NCBI GenBank assembly: GCA_003249275.1
Contig: QKJO01000069.1
Location: forward strand, 1-6,885
Direction: 5' to 3'
Source: Spirochaetaceae bacterium
GTDB lineage: Bacteria > Spirochaetota > Spirochaetia > Spirochaetales_E > Spirochaetaceae_B
DNA length: 6,885 nucleotides
Within the stretch, counting starts at the first letter, position 1. Each line of letters starts with the position of its first letter. The notes below the pieces were generated by a model. That model did no database searches. It was not told the DNA's origin and worked only from the letters and a program-made list of their open reading frames with translations. The position numbers and the translations under genes were made by a program. Shown in pieces: positions 5,123-6,885 of the stretch.

Positions 5123-6885
5123 TCAGGCGTAGTTCTTCTCTCTGGCATCATCGGATCTGAACTCACCGACTTCAACCGAACCAGAGTCCCTTGTGAGCCG
5201 GAGTTTTGATTCAGCCACCTTGAAATATCCCACGATCTTTCTTGAAGATTCCGCCTGGGCGTGAAGCTCTTCCGACATGGACGCCAGTTCTTCCGAAGAA
5301 GCCGCATTGGTCTGAATCACCGTATCCATCTGTTCGATGGCTCTGTTGATCTGTTCCGCACCCTTGCCCTGCTCCTGGCTGGCCGCAGAGATCTCTTCCA
5401 CAAGTGCGGTCGATTTTTCGATGGCAGGAACGATCTGTTCCATCTTCCGGAAGGCATTTTCCGCCTGTTTCACACTGGTGGAGGTTATTTCGGTGATTTT
5501 TTTTGCCGCTTCCCCGCTGGATTCCGCCAGTTTCCGGATTTCAGAAGCTACCACGGAGAATCCTTTTCCCGCTTCTCCCGCTCTGGCTGCTTCAATAGCG
5601 GCATTGAGGGCCAGCATGTTTGTGCTGCGGGCGATATCCTGAATCACAGAAATCTTGTCGGCGATTTCCTTCATGGCTTCCCATGTTTCAGAAACCGCAT
5701 CTCTGCCCTCTCTGGAATCCTGAGAAATCTGCTGAGCCATTTTTCCCGACTCTCTGGCGTTTTCCGCATTCTGCTGGATGTTGGCATTGAGCTGCTCCAC
5801 GGAAGCCGAGATTTCCTCCATATTCATGGCCTGCTCACTGGTTCCGGCGGAAATCTCCTGAGATGTCGTGGATATCTGATTGCTCCCCATGGTGACCTGA
5901 TGGGAGGATGCCATGATGGTTCCAACGATCTGGGTCAGTTTTTCCGCCATGGCATGCATGGACTCGTACACACCCGTCTTCTTCTCTGTGGAAAAGGATA
6001 TGTTGAGGTTCCCTTTGGAAATCTCATCGGCAATTCCCATGATCTCATAGGGTTCGCCGCCGAGCTGAAGGGTCAGCGACCGGGTCAGGACTGCTGTGAT
6101 GGCCAGGCTGATAATGATAATGGCCGCCAGAAGGAGGATATTGATGATGAGGATATTTCTGAACATCTGCTCTATGGAGGCATCAATCCGGTCCTTGATC
6201 TCATCCCCCTTGAGGACAACCTCGCCGGCCGCCTCCTTCATGACGGGAAACATGCCCTTGAGCTGGACTTCCCTTTCCGTGTAGGTGATGACATTGGACT
6301 TATACGAGGAAAGGGCATTCAGGATGATACCGACCTCTGAGGAACCGGAAGTACTTTTAACGCTTCTCTGCATTTCAATAAGCACTCTGGAGGCTTCATC
6401 CGCTCCCTGCAGCCATTCCTGTCTGAAGTTTTCTTTTTTGGCGGCATCGGTGGCCAGCATATACCGGTATCCGCTGTTGTGAAATTCAAGGATAACTTTC
6501 TCTGCTTCTGCCAGATACGCGAGAGCCCGGCTGTCCGACCCTTCAGACCTGGTAATCAGTGTCTGTATATTCTCCAGGATGAGGGCGGCGGTTTCGGCTC
6601 TCCGGGAGGCGATTTCGCCCATTTCAAGGTTCTTCTTGTGATAGGTATTGTTCAGTTCCGCATATTTATCCGCCGCTGTGTTCATGGCGGAGGAGGCGCT
6701 GATCATGAGAGTGTCCGTCATCAGTGAGGATGCTTCGGAAAGCTCTTTTCCGGTGGAGACTCTGATATCGTTGATGTTTTCAATATAGATCGGATCTTCA
6801 TAGATCACGTATCTGAGAGAATTGGCCTGCATATCCTGCACGCCGTTGAGTGCGGCGGTGATATGGGTGACGATCTGATTCTGCA
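5123..6885 (-). CDS. Methyl-accepting chemotaxis protein, N-terminus cut by the window edge
   Basis: The frame is open through the right edge. A GTG at 6841 has no ribosome site and 14 further in-frame codons precede it, so the true start with signal/TM1 lies outside. Positions are counted from that GTG. Residues 1-228 are a long, mostly helical periplasmic sensor that could be an HBM-type double four-helix bundle (tentative). TM2 spans about 229-252 and a HAMP domain about 253-306, starting at [13 protein letters not shown] cytoplasmic methyl-accepting hairpin follows, with its tip at [21 protein letters not shown] (403-423), the site that contacts CheA and CheW. Gln/Glu pairs along the flanking helices are candidate methylation sites. 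The C-terminus is a short charged tail without an NWETF-type CheR-tethering pentapeptide. It would report a small extracellular ligand to the flagellar motor; the ligand is unknown. Its stop lies 36 bases from the convergent PAS gene, and no clear terminator is visible between them. Confidence 0.93.
   Translation of the reverse strand, partial: QNQIVTHITAALNGVQDMQANSLRYVIYEDPIYIENINDIRVSTGKELSEASSLMTDTLMISASSAMNTAADKYAELNNTYHKKNLEMGEIASRRAETAALILENIQTLITRSEGSDSRALAYLAEAEKVILEFHNSGYRYMLATDAAKKENFRQEWLQGADEASRVLIEMQRSVKSTSGSSEVGIILNALSSYKSNVITYTEREVQLKGMFPVMKEAAGEVVLKGDEIKDRIDASIEQMFRNILIINILLLAAIIIISLAITAVLTRSLTLQLGGEPYEIMGIADEISKGNLNISFSTEKKTGVYESMHAMAEKLTQIVGTIMASSHQVTMGSNQISTTSQEISAGTSEQAMNMEEISASVEQLNANIQQNAENARESGKMAQQISQDSREGRDAVSETWEAMKEIADKISVIQDIARSTNMLALNAAIEAARAGEAGKGFSVVASEIRKLAESSGEAAKKITEITSTSVKQAENAFRKMEQIVPAIEKSTALVEEISAASQEQGKGAEQINRAIEQMDTVIQTNAASSEELASMSEELHAQAESSRKIVGYFKVAESKLRLTRDSGSVEVGEFRSDDAREKNYA

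Noticed and set aside
5081..5128. GCCTGA / TCAGGC inverted repeat as a bidirectional terminator between the PAS and chemoreceptor genes
   Set aside because: Arms are 6 bp around a 36-base loop with no T-run; the symmetry arises because both genes end in Ala-GCC followed by TGA.
5261..6340. 359-codon open frame on the + strand opposite the chemoreceptor
   Set aside because: Low-complexity Gly/His/Phe/Arg protein without domains; antisense shadow of the heptad-rich receptor gene.

Overview
The window looks like chromosomal DNA from a free-living, motile bacterium rich in signalling genes. It has a middling-to-high G+C content, judged by eye. A CBS-linked SpoIIE-type phosphatase, a STAS-HATPase fusion, a methyl-accepting chemotaxis protein and a GPH-family carrier together would fit a free-living spirochaete of the Spirochaeta type. 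A deltaproteobacterium is a possible alternative. This assignment is an inference from gene content only. No mobile element, CRISPR array, rRNA or tRNA is visible. Coding density is very high and no gene-free stretch exceeds about 150 bases.

Layout, left to right. (1) On the + strand, the C-terminal part of a CBS-domain/PP2C (SpoIIE/RsbU-type) phosphatase runs in from the left edge and stops at 827. (2) Three bases later, convergent on the - strand (1709 to 831), lies a protein that fuses a STAS anti-sigma-antagonist domain to a HATPase_c_2/RsbW-like kinase domain. (3) Further up the - strand (4427 to 1789) is a two-gene unit: a GPH/MelB-type major facilitator followed by a PlsC-like acyltransferase. 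The acyltransferase most likely starts at a GTG whose last two bases are also the first two of the transporter's TGA stop (GTGA overlap). (4) A roughly 145-base divergent intergenic region holds a good sigma-70-type promoter for the transporter and two near-identical 11-base elements exactly 21 bp apart. (5) A small + strand protein (4574-5086) carries an N-terminal zinc-ribbon-like Cys cluster and a PAS domain with a second four-Cys cluster. (6) A - strand methyl-accepting chemotaxis protein runs off the right edge, missing its N-terminus.

How they may work together. Phosphatase plus STAS plus HATPase is the full parts list of a partner-switching module (kinase, antagonist, phosphatase). Here the kinase and antagonist are one polypeptide, and the phosphatase is the convergent neighbour. 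No sigma factor or other output target is visible in the window. The transporter/acyltransferase pair may be a lipid import and re-acylation unit, by analogy with LplT-Aas of Escherichia coli and with MFSD2A, a eukaryotic relative of MelB that carries lysophospholipids. That is a hypothesis; a sugar symporter beside an unrelated acyltransferase is the conservative reading. The PAS protein and the chemoreceptor look like independent sensory genes.
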